From assembly GCA_012862575.1 (NCBI GenBank), contig BLSF01000060.1, positions 119,501 to 183,500 on the forward strand: a stretch of 64,000 nt of DNA. Reading direction: 5' to 3'. The notes below the pieces were generated by a model. It was not told the origin of the DNA. It saw nothing but the letters and a program-made list of their open reading frames with translations, and searched no databases. How positions within the stretch are numbered: the first letter of the stretch is position 1; each line of letters starts with the position of its first letter. The translations under genes and the position numbers were made by a program. Shown here one piece after another: positions 39,627 to 50,573 of the stretch. Origin of the DNA: Parietichytrium sp. I65-24A (taxonomy: Eukaryota > Sar > Bigyra > Thraustochytrida > Thraustochytriidae).

Positions 39627-41879
39627 TTACACCATGGAGAGATTTGAGGTGGCACCATCCTCCGCCTTTGCTGATTCGGACCTCGGCTTGGAAGGGTCTT
39701 GTGAGGACGATGTCTTGGAGAGTATCTCCAGTGCTTCGTCTATGTCAGCGCACATGACGCTGAGCGGGGAGTTGGAGGCTTCAACTTTGTGGTTCCACTG
39801 AAGCAGCAGGGGGAGGTCGTGCCTTTTGAGGTATTCATTCTGATTATCAAGCGAGTCACGCACTGGTCCTTTGACGGTGGCGGCGACAAAGTTAATTCCG
39901 CGGGAATGCAGGATGCCCTGAATCTCCATGAGAGCTTCCAACCCAGACACATCCACGGAGTTAATTCCCTCACAGGATAAAATTAGGCCAGGGCGGTGCT
40001 CCGCCCCCTCCTCTGCAAAGTTCGTGTCCTCAATCGCGCTGAACAGCTTCTTCATTACTGACACCTTGTTGGCAAAGTTGAACGATGCGTCCAGGCGGAA
40101 GATGAGCACATTTGGAATGCGGCGGGCTTGTGGAAAACGCTTAAAGTTCCGGTAAAACACCTCGTGCGAGTCGGCAGATTCGACCACGCCAAGCTCGGCA
40201 GTGTGTGGGAACGCCACTTGCTGCAAAAGCATGAGGACAGAGAATCCGAATCCGACAGCAAGCCCGATCTCGGTTCCAAGGCACACCGTTGATAGGAAAG
40301 TGATGATGATGACCCAAAAGTCCTTGCGAGACACCTTCCAGGTCAGCTTGATGGCGTGGAAATCGAACAGGGTGGAGACCGCGACCAATACAATCGCCGA
40401 GAGAATAGCTTTTGGCATGTAGAAGAAGGATGAGGTCAGGAAGGAGACCACAAGCAGAACGATGATCGCACTGATCAAAGAAGCAATCACCGTGTTTGCT
40501 CCAGCGCTGGCATTTACAGCCGTGCGGGAGAAACCGCCCGTCACGGAGAAAGAGTTGAAGAAGGATCCCACCAGAGTCGCGCACCCTAGCGCGAGCAGCT
40601 CTTGATTGGCATCAACAGAGTAGTTGAGCTTGCGCGCGAACCTGTCGGCGACCGCGTACGACTCCATGAACCCAAGTATGGTGATGACCAAAGCCGATAC
40701 AAAAAGGTCCGCGAAGGAAATTTCTGAGAAGAGCGAAAAATCTGGGGCTTGCGGAGCAGGAAACCCTGATGGAACGTCGCCTACAATTGGAAGGTCTTGC
40801 TTTGTGTATCCATAGTTGGTGTACAAGGCCTGTGAAACGAGTGTTCCAATGATGACCACCTCCAGAGCGGACAAGCTAGCAAAAAAGAAGAGGAACCGGC
40901 GAGCAATGTTTTGCATCTTAACTGACTTCTCGGACATTCCACAATCTGCCGTGTAAACAAGTGGCTTTGACCAGCGTGCCTTCATTTCCTTGAGGCCTAT
41001 CATATACACGATCGTCAAGATTCCCATGGTAATCGTGGCAGGCTCGGTCTGGGCAATGTCGCGTAAAGCATAGATCAGAGTCATGATTGGAAAGTCTGTG
41101 GACTGGATAGTGAAGCCCATGATGCCCTTCAGCTGGCTAAGTCCAATCACGATTGCCGCACCAGCGGTAAAGCCGATTAGAACCGAGTGCGAGAGAAAGG
41201 AGCTCACGAGTCCAGCCCGAATCAGACCAAGAAATGCGCTAAGCAAACCTGTGAAGAACGCAAGGAGCAATGCAAATTCAACCTTTGCCTCGGCGCTTTC
41301 GATGTGCTGGCCTTCCATGGCCTCTCCAATCAAAAGCGACACGATCGCGACGGGGCCAACGGCGAGCTGTCTGGAGGTTCCCAAAATAGCGTAGATGATG
41401 ATTGGCAAAACGGCACTGTACAGGCCGTATTGTGGAGGCAGAGTGGCGAGGAGAGAGTACGCCATTCCTTGGGGCACGAGCATGACGCCGACCGTGATGC
41501 CTGCAACGATATCACCGAGCAAGTGTTGCTTCACATCGTAGGTTCGAATCGTGTTGATTATAGGGACCTTGGAAAACAGGCAGCTCTTGCTTGGCGGGTG
41601 GAGAAAGTCTTTGAGATTGTGCTGCGACTTTGCCGGCTTGTTGCCTTCCAAGTTGTTGACAATGCCAGAGCCATTCGAACCTGTCGACGCCGTGCTGTGT
41701 CTCGGATCCATCCCGAGTGTTTGTTTGGGCACAAGCTCCACGCTTTCCTCGGCTTCGCAGGGATGAGACAGAAAAAGAATCCGATTTGCAAGACCTTGCT
41801 CTTCGGAGCTCGAAACTGCTCTTGTTTGGTGTTTGTCACTCGCTTCCGCTCGCAGCTTTTCTTTCCTGCTTTCCGGCAT
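39627..41879 (-). CDS. SulP/SLC26 family anion (sulfate) transporter
   Basis: A 750-residue product from the ATG at 41879. It has a cytosolic N-terminal stretch of about 100 residues, a membrane domain of 12-14 hydrophobic segments (about 115-560), and a C-terminal STAS domain (about 580-710). The first membrane region shows the SulP signature GDIVAGITVGVMLVPQGMAY and later QYGLYSAVLP and GTSRQLAVGPVAIVSLL. The STAS core has FRLDASFNFAN and NSVDVSGLEALMEI. The family carries sulfate, bicarbonate, chloride and related anions across the plasma membrane; sulfate uptake is the likeliest role, but substrate cannot be read from sequence. A GTACTGAGTAC element begins 31 bases upstream of the ATG, which is the closest of all copies to a start codon. 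Confidence 0.93.
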   Translation of the reverse strand: MPESRKEKLRAEASDKHQTRAVSSSEEQGLANRILFLSHPCEAEESVELVPKQTLGMDPRHSTASTGSNGSGIVNNLEGNKPAKSQHNLKDFLHPPSKSCLFSKVPIINTIRTYDVKQHLLGDIVAGITVGVMLVPQGMAYSLLATLPPQYGLYSAVLPIIIYAILGTSRQLAVGPVAIVSLLIGEAMEGQHIESAEAKVEFALLLAFFTGLLSAFLGLIRAGLVSSFLSHSVLIGFTAGAAIVIGLSQLKGIMGFTIQSTDFPIMTLIYALRDIAQTEPATITMGILTIVYMIGLKEMKARWSKPLVYTADCGMSEKSVKMQNIARRFLFFFASLSALEVVIIGTLVSQALYTNYGYTKQDLPIVGDVPSGFPAPQAPDFSLFSEISFADLFVSALVITILGFMESYAVADRFARKLNYSVDANQELLALGCATLVGSFFNSFSVTGGFSRTAVNASAGANTVIASLISAIIVLLVVSFLTSSFFYMPKAILSAIVLVAVSTLFDFHAIKLTWKVSRKDFWVIIITFLSTVCLGTEIGLAVGFGFSVLMLLQQVAFPHTAELGVVESADSHEVFYRNFKRFPQARRIPNVLIFRLDASFNFANKVSVMKKLFSAIEDTNFAEEGAEHRPGLILSCEGINSVDVSGLEALMEIQGILHSRGINFVAATVKGPVRDSLDNQNEYLKRHDLPLLLQWNHKVEASNSPLSVMCADIDEALEILSKTSSSQDPSKPRSESAKAEDGATSNLSMV

Positions 41880-44595
41880 GAGGATAACAAGTAACTGACA
41901 CCCAGTACTGTACTGAGTACCCTTCTCTCTCTTGTTCGTTCACCAGTTAACGAACTTGAAAGAGCACAGCACCTTCAGTGCATGCCATGCATGTAGAGCT
42001 CTACTTTTCTTTCTTACCAAAAGCACAACAACAAGTTTGCCTTTCCACTGCACCATTCAAGCAGACTTGCTCCGAAGTTATAGCCCCGAAGCCGGTACCA
42101 AGTACTGCAGCTCCCTTTCTCCCTCACTCGCCCGCTCACTTTCAGCGCACTGACAGTGAAAGTAAAACCTAAAAGCCAAAAGTCACACTAATGCTTCCAA
42201 CGCGAGGCACTCACACAGTCTTTACTCGGAGTCAGTCAGCATCGGGATTGCAATACGAAACAGAAATATCCGTCTCGACTTTTCCCCTCTTGCAGTATCG
42301 GTACTCTAGTACTCACTGTCCATACTAAACCAACAACCAGCCCCGCCCTAGCGCTCGAGTGCCGTTCCGCGTGTTCCTCTGAAACCGGAGAGCATTTCTT
42401 CCTTGTTTGCTCCTTTTCTTCCATCATGACTTTGGTCTGATTTTCCCATTTCTTTCTCCGTTGCGATGAAAATGACGAGTTGGAATGCTTCCAAGTCTGC
42501 CACCTTGGAAATATTAATTGAATTGATCGACTTTTCCTGAACTGCGCCCGCCTTGCCTCGAAAACGCTTGAGAGATCATGTTCCTTGGGGAATGGAGAAA
42601 GAGGAAACAGGAAACGACCAGAGAGAATCGAAAGAATGAACTGCACTCTTTGCTTTTGGCTTGCATCTTCCTTCTCTTTTAGACTTCTGGAAGCCTTTGT
42701 ATTCGCATATTCGCATTCGCCCGTCCATCACGTCCGAGGAAAAACGAGAACGAGAACGCATGGGTTTGTCTCAATTCTCCGCTTCTTATTCCCGGCCCTC
42801 TTCTTTCTTATACAACGAACTGATGACATAGCAGCACTCAACTTTGACACAAGACAAATTCTGAAAAAGAAAGAAGCAAGATGGCCTGCATGTTTCTTGC
42901 ATGCGAGTGTGCGTAAGGAAAGCATATCTTGAAGGCGAAACTGGCGAAACGGCGAATGGCCGCCTTGTTTTAGCTAAACAAAAATACAAAAACAGCTAAA
43001 ACTCCGCGCTGAATTCGCAAGTTGGCCCAACCGCTCGCCATTGACACGTTGACACGTTACGTTGACACACTGTGGCCACCACAATGACATTGACCGCGGC
43101 TGTGGCTACAGGCCCGGGACTCTTTTCGAATCATGCATGTCCCGGCTTCAACGCTGCAGATATTGCTGGTGCTGGTGCTGGCACTGGCAGTCCCTGTAAG
43201 AAACGCCTCGCTCACTTATCATACAGCGCGCGCTACCTATTACCAGTGCGCTCTCTATCGCTGTGGTGCGAAGCATAGTGGCGTTACAGTAGCGCGAAGA
43301 GAATTACTCCTGTGCGCAAATCTCCGAGTAGTGCTTTGTTGCTGCTGTCCACTGGCAGCCACAGCAACAGCCTGAGGGGCAAGGGAGGCAAAGGGCCGAC
43401 CGAGTTGAAAGCTTGCGCATCGTTTCGTTCTCGCGAGTGCTGCCTGTGAATACCTGGTGAGACCATGTTCCCAGCAGCTGTTTACCCTAGGGCCGCGGGT
43501 GTGTCCAGCGGAGTGCAGGAGCACAAGGCGTTTTGAGGACTCTGGTGCGACAGCAGTTTTACGTCTGCTTTTATTCCTTCACGTCGTGTAGCATCCTCGT
43601 GCTCGGTGCTCGCAGTCGGTACGGTAGCTGCTTTCACCGCAGCAGAACTTGTGCTACAGATATGGCGCGATCCTCTTCGAGTTCCAAGTGAATGAAAGGA
43701 AGTTTACGCTGTTGAACTCATCTGTCAGGCAGGGCAGAGATCAAGATTCATCTTGACAGCTGTTTGCGCTGAGGAAATCCGCGACAATATGGTCGCTTCT
43801 TATGTCGAGGGCCCTGAGGGCCCTTCTGGGCTTCGAAGCTGCTGTGTACCGGTACTGGCCTTGCTCTCGACCGTCCTCCTTTCCCTCAAAACATCTTGCA
43901 ATTCATTGTGAATTGAGAAATGCTCCGAGTCGACGAGAGCCCGCTCGGCCAGTCGGCCGGTCCAACTTGCAGAGACCCACACGTGCTGCCGGTATAATCG
44001 CGTACGTACTCCACTGCATTCCAGCTGGAGCTGCATCAACGGCGGGCGTCCAGCTTGGCGATGTGGCGGCCCATATGCTTTCGACTGCTCACCTGTGCTC
44101 ACTTGATTGAACACACACTGAATGCCATCGCCGTCAAAGCCTTTCTTTGCTGTCTGATCGAGTTGCGTTGTCCACAAACGTTCGGCTCCGAGTCAAGCAG
44201 GGGCTCAACGCTGGGTTTCAGAATTGTAGAATGACAAATTTGCAGACAGAGAGAACAGAATTTTAGATTGTTACATAGATTGAAGTGTCAGAAACGTAGT
44301 GTTATAAACATGGACAAGATACACATTACACACAGCTTTTCGAACCGTTCTCTCAGCACCCGGCGGTCCCTGTACGTGCCCACAGTCCGAACTCGAGTAC
44401 CACGTACATACGCCTACACATTGCGCGCACACTCGTGTGGGTACTCGGATTGGTGCCCGCAGCGAGTACCCAAGGGTAGGTGGGAAGGAACTGACGGGCT
44501 CTCTCTCTCGCGAGAGATCGTGAGGTCGACTGTCCCGCAAGGTTGGACTCCGGCTTTGTGCGAGGTGTCTTCGGAAAGGGATTGCGACGGGAGGA
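41880..44595. other. Divergent intergenic region, SulP to unknown gene
   Basis: The two flanking genes diverge, so both promoters should lie here. No gene I can support is present. Besides the element at 41910-41920 there is a diverged copy at 42300-42317 and a TGACAGTGA word at 42151-42159. Near 44391 lies AACTCGAGTACCA, 13 bases also found at about 56366-56378. Confidence 0.55.
41910..41920. promoter_or_regulatory. GTACTGAGTAC element at the SulP start
   Basis: This is an exact copy, preceded by AGTACT, between 31 and 41 bases upstream of the SulP ATG. Its closeness to the start codon suggests a core promoter or leader position. Confidence 0.5.
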
Positions 44596-46533
44596 ATGGA
44601 CTCCAGCAAGCGCCGCGAAGTGGTGGACCTGGCGGAGAGCGACGAAGAAGATGGCGAAGAAGGCGGGCAGCAGTTGCAGGTGGGGAGGGAGACGCAAGTG
44701 ATGTTCTCGCTGCAGAACGTTCGCAAGGTGTGGGCTTGGGACGAGGCCAGCGGATGCTCTGCGGTAGAGGTGGCAGCCGAGCTGGCTTTCCTGTCGCAAT
44801 CTTCTTTTGGGGTCGTGAGCGCCGCGATTGAGTTCGCCGTCGTCAGAGTCGGGGAGGCCGGAGATGAGGGGGCAGACGGGCCTATGGATGTGAATGCAAA
44901 TCCAGTGACGATCCTTCCCAGATCAGTGCGCTGCTCGTTCAATGCCACCACGCTGGTGAAGCTGACCGCCAAAATCATACTAGTTCGGCCGATCATGAAA
45001 GATGCCAAGTACCGCATCGCCGTTTCATGTCCTGAGCTTGCTGCATTCTCAACTGGATTCTCGCCAACACTCTGTCTCGGCTGCCCGCCCGTTTTGGGGG
45101 AGAACGTCCCATCTGCCGTGCCGTTGACGCGCAATACGCTCCATCTACCAGAGCTGTACAAGATGCGAGTCGTCGAGGGACCAAATGTCACTCCCGGCTC
45201 CCCGATCGGGCCACTATGCTTTATCAAGGTCGCCATCGTGCCTAATCTCTATGATGCCATGATTGCAGCGAACTTGTTTGCAAGTGTGCTCAAAAGGAAC
45301 GGCGACGCGTACCAGCAAATTTTCAAAACCACTCGGGTAACCCACCTTGGGCTATACGAGGTTCTTCTGGACATCTGTTTTCCCACTGATGCCAAGGTTC
45401 CTCTCAGCGATTACGTGTTCGACCTCGTTGCAACTCCGGCTTATCCAGAGGCGAAGATTCATGGAAAGCAGATTTCTCTCGGCGAGCCTTGCAGACTCAT
45501 ACTACCTTGTTGTGCAGATGAGCGTCGTTTTACTCGTCCAAGAGCGGATGATGGCTTTGCTCGTCAAAATTTACGCAAGCCTCACTTTATTCCTGCAGAA
45601 ATCACGGAGATTTTGAAACAAGGCTATGAGAAATATTTCAGCTTTGCAAACGAGGATGTTTTACGAGAGCTAGTGGAGGAGCACATCACGGAAAAGAATA
45701 TTACGGTCAAGAACTTTGCGTCACTGTTGTATTTGGCACAATCTGAGTTAGGAATTTGGTTACAAGCAATGGAGATGCCTCCAAAGACGAAACGAAAAAT
45801 ATCGATCGCGATTCGGTACTGGGCAAAGACGATCCAGGCGCAGCCCTCCGTGAAGCTACCTACGAATGAACTCCTGGAGAGGGTGCCTGCAGGTCTTTAT
45901 CGGATCAGGCAACAGATCTGGTGCTTACAAGCTATTTTGGATCTTTCCCCTTTCGAAATAGCGGCTGCAGCGAGCCTCACCCATCCATACGTACTTTCCA
46001 ATTTCTACTCGCCCGAGGTGCACACCGACCTTCTCATGTGCAGAACGTGTGCAGAGCTCTCGCAGTGGTTCTTGCTGCTCCTTCAGAAAGGCGTATTTTC
46101 CAAGCTTCAAGCCATGATCAAGTACTCCCAAGACCCAGAATCCCCCTTTTGTGCTCTGTTAGAGACAAACTATTCTAAAGAGCAGTCCGCGTGGGCTGTG
46201 GCGGCTTTCGAAAAAGAGAAATACGTTGCACTCGTGGAACTCCAAAACGAGGAAATATGGGCTTGGTTGCGAGGCTTGGAGCAGACGTACGCTGCAATCG
46301 AGGTTCCAGAGTTCCTTCGCCACGGGGATGGAGTGAAAGCCGATTCCTCGTCCTTTCCAATGCTGCGAGAGCTTGAAGGAATTGAAGAATCTAGGGCTCG
46401 CGTACTTCACCTCCTCAAGCAGAACAAGAAAATATCTCAGAGCCCCGTTCCGAACAGCCTTTTTGCGGATGCTGCTCTAATTCTCCTGCAATATCGCTCC
46501 CCTCTGCCAAAGCAGAAACAGAGTCTCGACTGA
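44596..46533 (+). CDS. Unrecognised 645-residue protein
   Basis: One uninterrupted frame begins with an acidic stretch (MDSSKRREVVDLAESDEED) and has the same codon habits as its neighbours, so it is likely a real gene. I do not recognise the family. Residues about 25-330 look beta-rich. A segment at about 335-400 (FIPAEITEILKQGYEKYF then ITVKNFASLLYLAQSELGIW) recalls the region before the helicase core in MOV10/SDE3 proteins, but no helicase motifs follow. Residues about 400-640 are helical with no membrane segment or signal peptide. The acidic N-terminus could serve nuclear or complex contacts. It converges with TMEM17, with 57 bases between the two stops. A diverged RNA-silencing factor is one possibility, stated as a weak guess. 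Confidence 0.75.
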   Translation: MDSSKRREVVDLAESDEEDGEEGGQQLQVGRETQVMFSLQNVRKVWAWDEASGCSAVEVAAELAFLSQSSFGVVSAAIEFAVVRVGEAGDEGADGPMDVNANPVTILPRSVRCSFNATTLVKLTAKIILVRPIMKDAKYRIAVSCPELAAFSTGFSPTLCLGCPPVLGENVPSAVPLTRNTLHLPELYKMRVVEGPNVTPGSPIGPLCFIKVAIVPNLYDAMIAANLFASVLKRNGDAYQQIFKTTRVTHLGLYEVLLDICFPTDAKVPLSDYVFDLVATPAYPEAKIHGKQISLGEPCRLILPCCADERRFTRPRADDGFARQNLRKPHFIPAEITEILKQGYEKYFSFANEDVLRELVEEHITEKNITVKNFASLLYLAQSELGIWLQAMEMPPKTKRKISIAIRYWAKTIQAQPSVKLPTNELLERVPAGLYRIRQQIWCLQAILDLSPFEIAAAASLTHPYVLSNFYSPEVHTDLLMCRTCAELSQWFLLLLQKGVFSKLQAMIKYSQDPESPFCALLETNYSKEQSAWAVAAFEKEKYVALVELQNEEIWAWLRGLEQTYAAIEVPEFLRHGDGVKADSSSFPMLRELEGIEESRARVLHLLKQNKKISQSPVPNSLFADAALILLQYRSPLPKQKQSLD

Positions 46534-46590
46534 AGGCCGCGCGGCAAGATTTGTTGAGATTAGTGCGCCTGTGCCGCGTCACCCTCACCC

Positions 46591-47124
46591 TCACCCCCGA
46601 GACTGAAGCTTGTAGTACTCGTTGAATTCGTCCGGGTCGTCCTGATCAATAAGTCTTGAGTAGCTCTTCGTCTGCTTGCGCACGATGCTTCGAACGGCGC
46701 TGTACGTAACGAGGAGCTCCACGACGTTGAATACAAACATTAGGTAGCCTGCCGTCTGCTCGAATGGCAGTAAAAGCTCCTGCAGCTGCATCAAATATAG
46801 CAAGCACGGAAGTTGAGGAAACAACGACAGCAGAAAGAAGACTGATAATTGCGGGAGTTTCTCCTGCAGATTCCCAATGAACCCAAACCACAGACGAAAC
46901 GCTTCAGCCGCGCTCCAGATACCAAACGTCAGTGGAGTGAGCACTTTGCCAAAGACTTCCAATTCGTAAGTCTTGAGTTTATTCGAAAGGACAGCGATCT
47001 CCATCACGCCATATATCAGCGACATGTATATGTTGAAGTGCAGCAACATCTGCAGACCTTTGCTCGTGGAGGTTTCCGTGTGGGCATACCCTCTCGGCAG
47101 CGCTTGGAAACCGGCGTCCGACAT
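46591..47124 (-). CDS. TMEM17: TMEM17-like ciliary transition zone membrane protein
   Basis: TMEM17 belongs to the Tectonic-like (MKS/B9) complex that gates membrane protein entry at the base of the cilium. The ATG at 47124 gives 177 residues, against about 198 in human; the frame extends upstream only from non-ATG codons. Four hydrophobic segments are visible. The most telling stretch is EAFRLWFGFIGNLQEKLPQL followed by FFLLSLFPQLPCLLYLM, which closely follows the human sequence around GYVGNLQEKVPEL. The N-terminal LQMLLHFNIYMS also fits. Its presence implies the organism makes flagella, consistent with thraustochytrid zoospores. It ends 57 bases from the stop of the convergent unknown gene, so the 3' untranslated regions probably overlap. 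Confidence 0.85.
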   Translation of the reverse strand: MSDAGFQALPRGYAHTETSTSKGLQMLLHFNIYMSLIYGVMEIAVLSNKLKTYELEVFGKVLTPLTFGIWSAAEAFRLWFGFIGNLQEKLPQLSVFFLLSLFPQLPCLLYLMQLQELLLPFEQTAGYLMFVFNVVELLVTYSAVRSIVRKQTKSYSRLIDQDDPDEFNEYYKLQSRG

Positions 47125-48592
47125 CTTCTGGTGACTATAGCTCCACACCTCGTGTTGCGGCCAAACCCTCACAAGCCTTGTACCGCTCAATGTCCGCGCG
47201 CTTCAGTGCTGCGTACCGGTGCATACGCAGTGAAAACCCACTCATCTGGTACAGAGTCCGAACGTTAGTTTCCTGGTTGGCATTTGTAAGGAAATGGAGA
47301 TTAGCTTTTCCACCTCCCTTTCTCTTGCACTTTCTTTCCCATGTTCATGTTTGACTTTTTAACTTAATTATTAACAGCAACCGAGACAGACAAACAACAG
47401 AGCGAAATTTCTTCACCCAATTCGCGACTCAAAGAAGCGAAATAGTATAATGCGAAATGCTGTTGACAATTCTCAAGGTCACTCTCTCTTAATCAATTCA
47501 CAATTACTGTCTCTGTTTGTTTCGCCGTAACGGTCATCTTTTGCCTAGGGCTAGGTTTGTTCAATTCTGGGGGAGAACAACGAATTCTTCAACTCCCAAC
47601 GAACTCGCTCTTCGTTCCCGCAACGAGGCGCTTTAAACTCCTCCACCCGATTCGGACCACTATTTACCTTAGATTCTTCACTCCCTGTTTAATTCGCATA
47701 ACTCTCCCCCCTATGTACAACATTCCCGAGCCATTCCAGAATACTCCTTTTTCGTTTGCAACAGATACGCAAAGTGCCACGGTAAATGCGAGAGAGCCTA
47801 TCATTCGTACACTTTCACGTAATACCTGACCTCGCGAGGCATGTTTGTGCCTACCCTAACCTGTCGGTCAGGGTACCATGAGTGGCCGCCACGACCGCCA
47901 GGATTGAAGCAGTCCCCTAACTCGAGAGAGTAGAAGCACTATTGCGAACACCAAGGTAAGTAGGACTATTTAGAGAATTCATAGTGTTGTGTTTGGTTGG
48001 CTGTCCGCGTCGGTAAGACCCCGGTAAGCCTTCGCGAGGTTCTATCCCATTGGATAACATCTGCATAGAGTCCTTTCCCCAGTCCTACGCATCTATGGAT
48101 GCCAGTAGGTAGCGCGATAGGACTCCCCTACCACCAAATATACCCAATTCCTTAACCCCACTCCCGACTAGCACTCTCTATCAACTTTACGGCAACTCTT
48201 ACCTAATCCGGTAATCCATGCTACCCCAGTGCTACGCGCTCAGCCGCAATAGATTGGATGGATAGCGCCGATGGGTGGATGCCTAGCCCGTCTAGCACCC
48301 TCACACCAAACGCTACCAACCTCCTACTCGGCATAGGCCCAATCTACCCGTAGCGAGCGTAGAACTGCTTAGCACATCCTATTCAGACCGTAGACAGAGG
48401 CTCGCGAAGGGTGGGGGTGGTAGGGAGCAATTGGCGCGAAGCGTAGGAGTGGCGAGTGAGTGATTAAGTGATTGTGTGACTGACGGAGACAAGTGGAGTA
48501 CAGAGAAAGAGGAGAAGAAGAAGAGCAGAGTGCGAAGGAGAGAGAGAGAGAGAGAGCGTGCGAAGGAGAAAGAGCATAGAGCGCGAGACAAG
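47125..48592. other. Divergent region, TMEM17 to eS27
   Basis: It contains the promoters of TMEM17 (-) and eS27 (+). No other gene is supported. The stretch 47870-48370 is rich in GTAG and CTAC words on both strands. A GA-rich tract (48496-48592) directly precedes the eS27 ATG and is probably its leader. Confidence 0.6.
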
Positions 48593-49175
48593 ATGGAGGA
48601 CCTTTTGCACCCATCCGCTGAGACCGAGAGGAACAAGCACAAATTGAAGAGACTCGTACAGTCGCCAAACAGCTTTTTCATGGACGTCAAGTGCCCGGGA
48701 TGCTACTCGATCACAACCATCTTCTCCCACGCGCACACCGCCGTCATGTGCCCGGGATGCGCTGTAGTTCTCTGCCAGCCAACTGGTACGTTTACGTTTT
48801 GAGGGTTTTGTGGGTTTGTGGGTGGGCTTGGTTTGGATTCTTTCAACGGTGTTGGCTGGACAACTGCTCGTGGTGTCATGTGGGTGCTTGCTCGCGGCTC
48901 GGACGTGAGATGGAGCGCCGGAGATGCCGTCATAGGTTGCGGGATGGACGTGACGTAGAGCGCTGCAGACACGATTACGAGCACAGGCGGGATGGTCCAG
49001 CCCCGGAGCGTTGTTTGGGGTTGGTGTTGGTGGTTTTGTGATGACGGCAGAACCGTTTTTGAGGAGCGAGATTGGACCAGTTTACTGACTTGTGCTTTGT
49101 TCGATGATTTGCTGCTATACAGGAGGCAAGGCTAGATTGACCGAGGGATGCTCTTTCAGGAAGAAGACTGATTAG
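48593..49175 (+). CDS. RPS27: 40S ribosomal protein S27 (eS27)
   Basis: It is a zinc-binding small-subunit protein. Two exons are read, 48593-48785 and 49123-49175, with an intron from GTACGT to TATACAG placed inside the QPTGGKA motif. The protein is 81 residues, starting [30 protein letters not shown] and VLCQPTG are near-invariant in the family. The four zinc ligands are the two CPGC pairs. After the splice comes [14 protein letters not shown] and the stop. The intron sits very late in the frame, unlike the eS28 intron, which directly follows the start codon. The frame is open upstream of the ATG, but that extension is the GA-rich leader and not part of the protein. Confidence 0.97.
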
Positions 49176-50573
49176 GTGTCTTGATAACTCTATTCTTTTT
49201 CTTGTTCGATGCTTTGTTTTTCTTTCATTTTCTTTTATAAATCTTGATAGCAATGAAAGAACAAGGGTCCTTTGAGCCTTTACAACTCATTTCAATTTGC
49301 TTTTTGCGCCAATTGCCCTCAAAATTCTCAAAACCAGTTGCAGATGTGTCTCCGCCAGTTCTCATCACACGATACTTGTGCCACCTACTCTTTCCGCCCT
49401 GTGCTATGCGACCGATTCAATCGCAGCTTCATCCAAAGAACTCGACTCCAGCCTATTACGTTGGTCCATCTTGATGATGCAAAAAATCACTTCAGATCTC
49501 ATGGTTTGGCCCATCTTGATGAGATAGTCGGTTTTGGGCCCACCTCCATAACCTCCATAACCTCCATCCATGTTATATATCTCTGGAACCCAACGTCAAA
49601 TTAGCAGACCAAGGAGCTCTAAAATGCTCGCTCGGCCAGGCCACATTTCCCATTCGTCTCTGTGAAGCTCACTTGAAAGTGGGGAATGAGACTGAACGCA
49701 CGATTTTAGGGTCGTCATACGCTCGGCAACATCCAAAGTACAGAGTTGGAGGACGTAAACTTGGCTGTTGCCAGCTGCTAAAGACCAAAGATTCAAAGCT
49801 TCCAGCGCACTCTCGGTCCTTGCAATAAACTTAGAGCAAGTGCCGTTAAAGTAGACGATCAACTTCCTTTTGCGTTCCTGCCACGTCCCTCCTATGCACG
49901 AACAAAGCACCAACATCTGATGTGAGCCAAGTCAAGTTAAAACATATGGCTACAACACACGCGAGCGGACCACCCGAACCCGCAAGCGGGCGACATCTCA
50001 CTTGAAACGCTTGCCGTCATCGCCTAGCATGGCCCAAACGGCCAGGTCCGAGTACTCGCCAGCAGTTCTAGTTCGCACGCACACACAGCCAGCACAACAA
50101 ACTGGCTCACTGGCAGTATCAGTCAGTCATAGTCAGCCTGAGTCAGTCAGTCAGAACGGCCAGGACCTGAAGGTCCAGGAATGTCCAGGATCAGAAAATG
50201 CAGAATAAGTTATGTTATGACTGCGTATTCACTGTCAAAGTTAGAACAGAAATGGCTTCGCACACCTTTCAACGCCCTGCACGATTCTGCACGTCAAGCG
50301 TAGAGTCATTCTAATAGATAGATGTTTCAATTGATTGAACGAGTTGAGTTGTTGAGTACAACGAAGGAAATTGTAAAGTTGGGGCTATCTATGCCCAATT
50401 ACACTACTCGAGTAGCGCGAAGGAGTGAGTAAAGCGTGAGCGGAGTGCTCGAGCATACTCGGTATCCACGCGTGTGCTGCAGCAGTACGGAGGGAGAGAC
50501 GGTCTTGGCGGCCAAGTAGTTGCCGGGATACGCCGAGCGGGGATATTGATTGAAGAGGCAGGTCGGTGGAAAG
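49176..50573. other. Intergenic region, eS27 to LRR-HlyIII gene
   Basis: It is mostly 3' flank of eS27 and promoter of the LRR-HlyIII gene. The minus-strand frame at 49596-49916 (106 codons) has less biased composition than most spurious frames here and could be an exon of an unrecognised gene, but I see no family or clear splice partner. A TCACTGTCA word lies at 50229-50237. Confidence 0.5.

Noticed and set aside
41538-41555. GTTCGAATC, tRNA T-arm-like word
   Set aside because: It lies inside the SulP coding region and no cloverleaf can be drawn around it.
44271-45236. 321-codon minus-strand frame
   Set aside because: It is antisense to the start of the 645-residue gene, with Ser/Thr-rich low-complexity translation.
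49596-49916. 106-codon minus-strand frame
   Set aside because: It is plausible in composition, but no family, convincing splice site or neighbouring exon was found.
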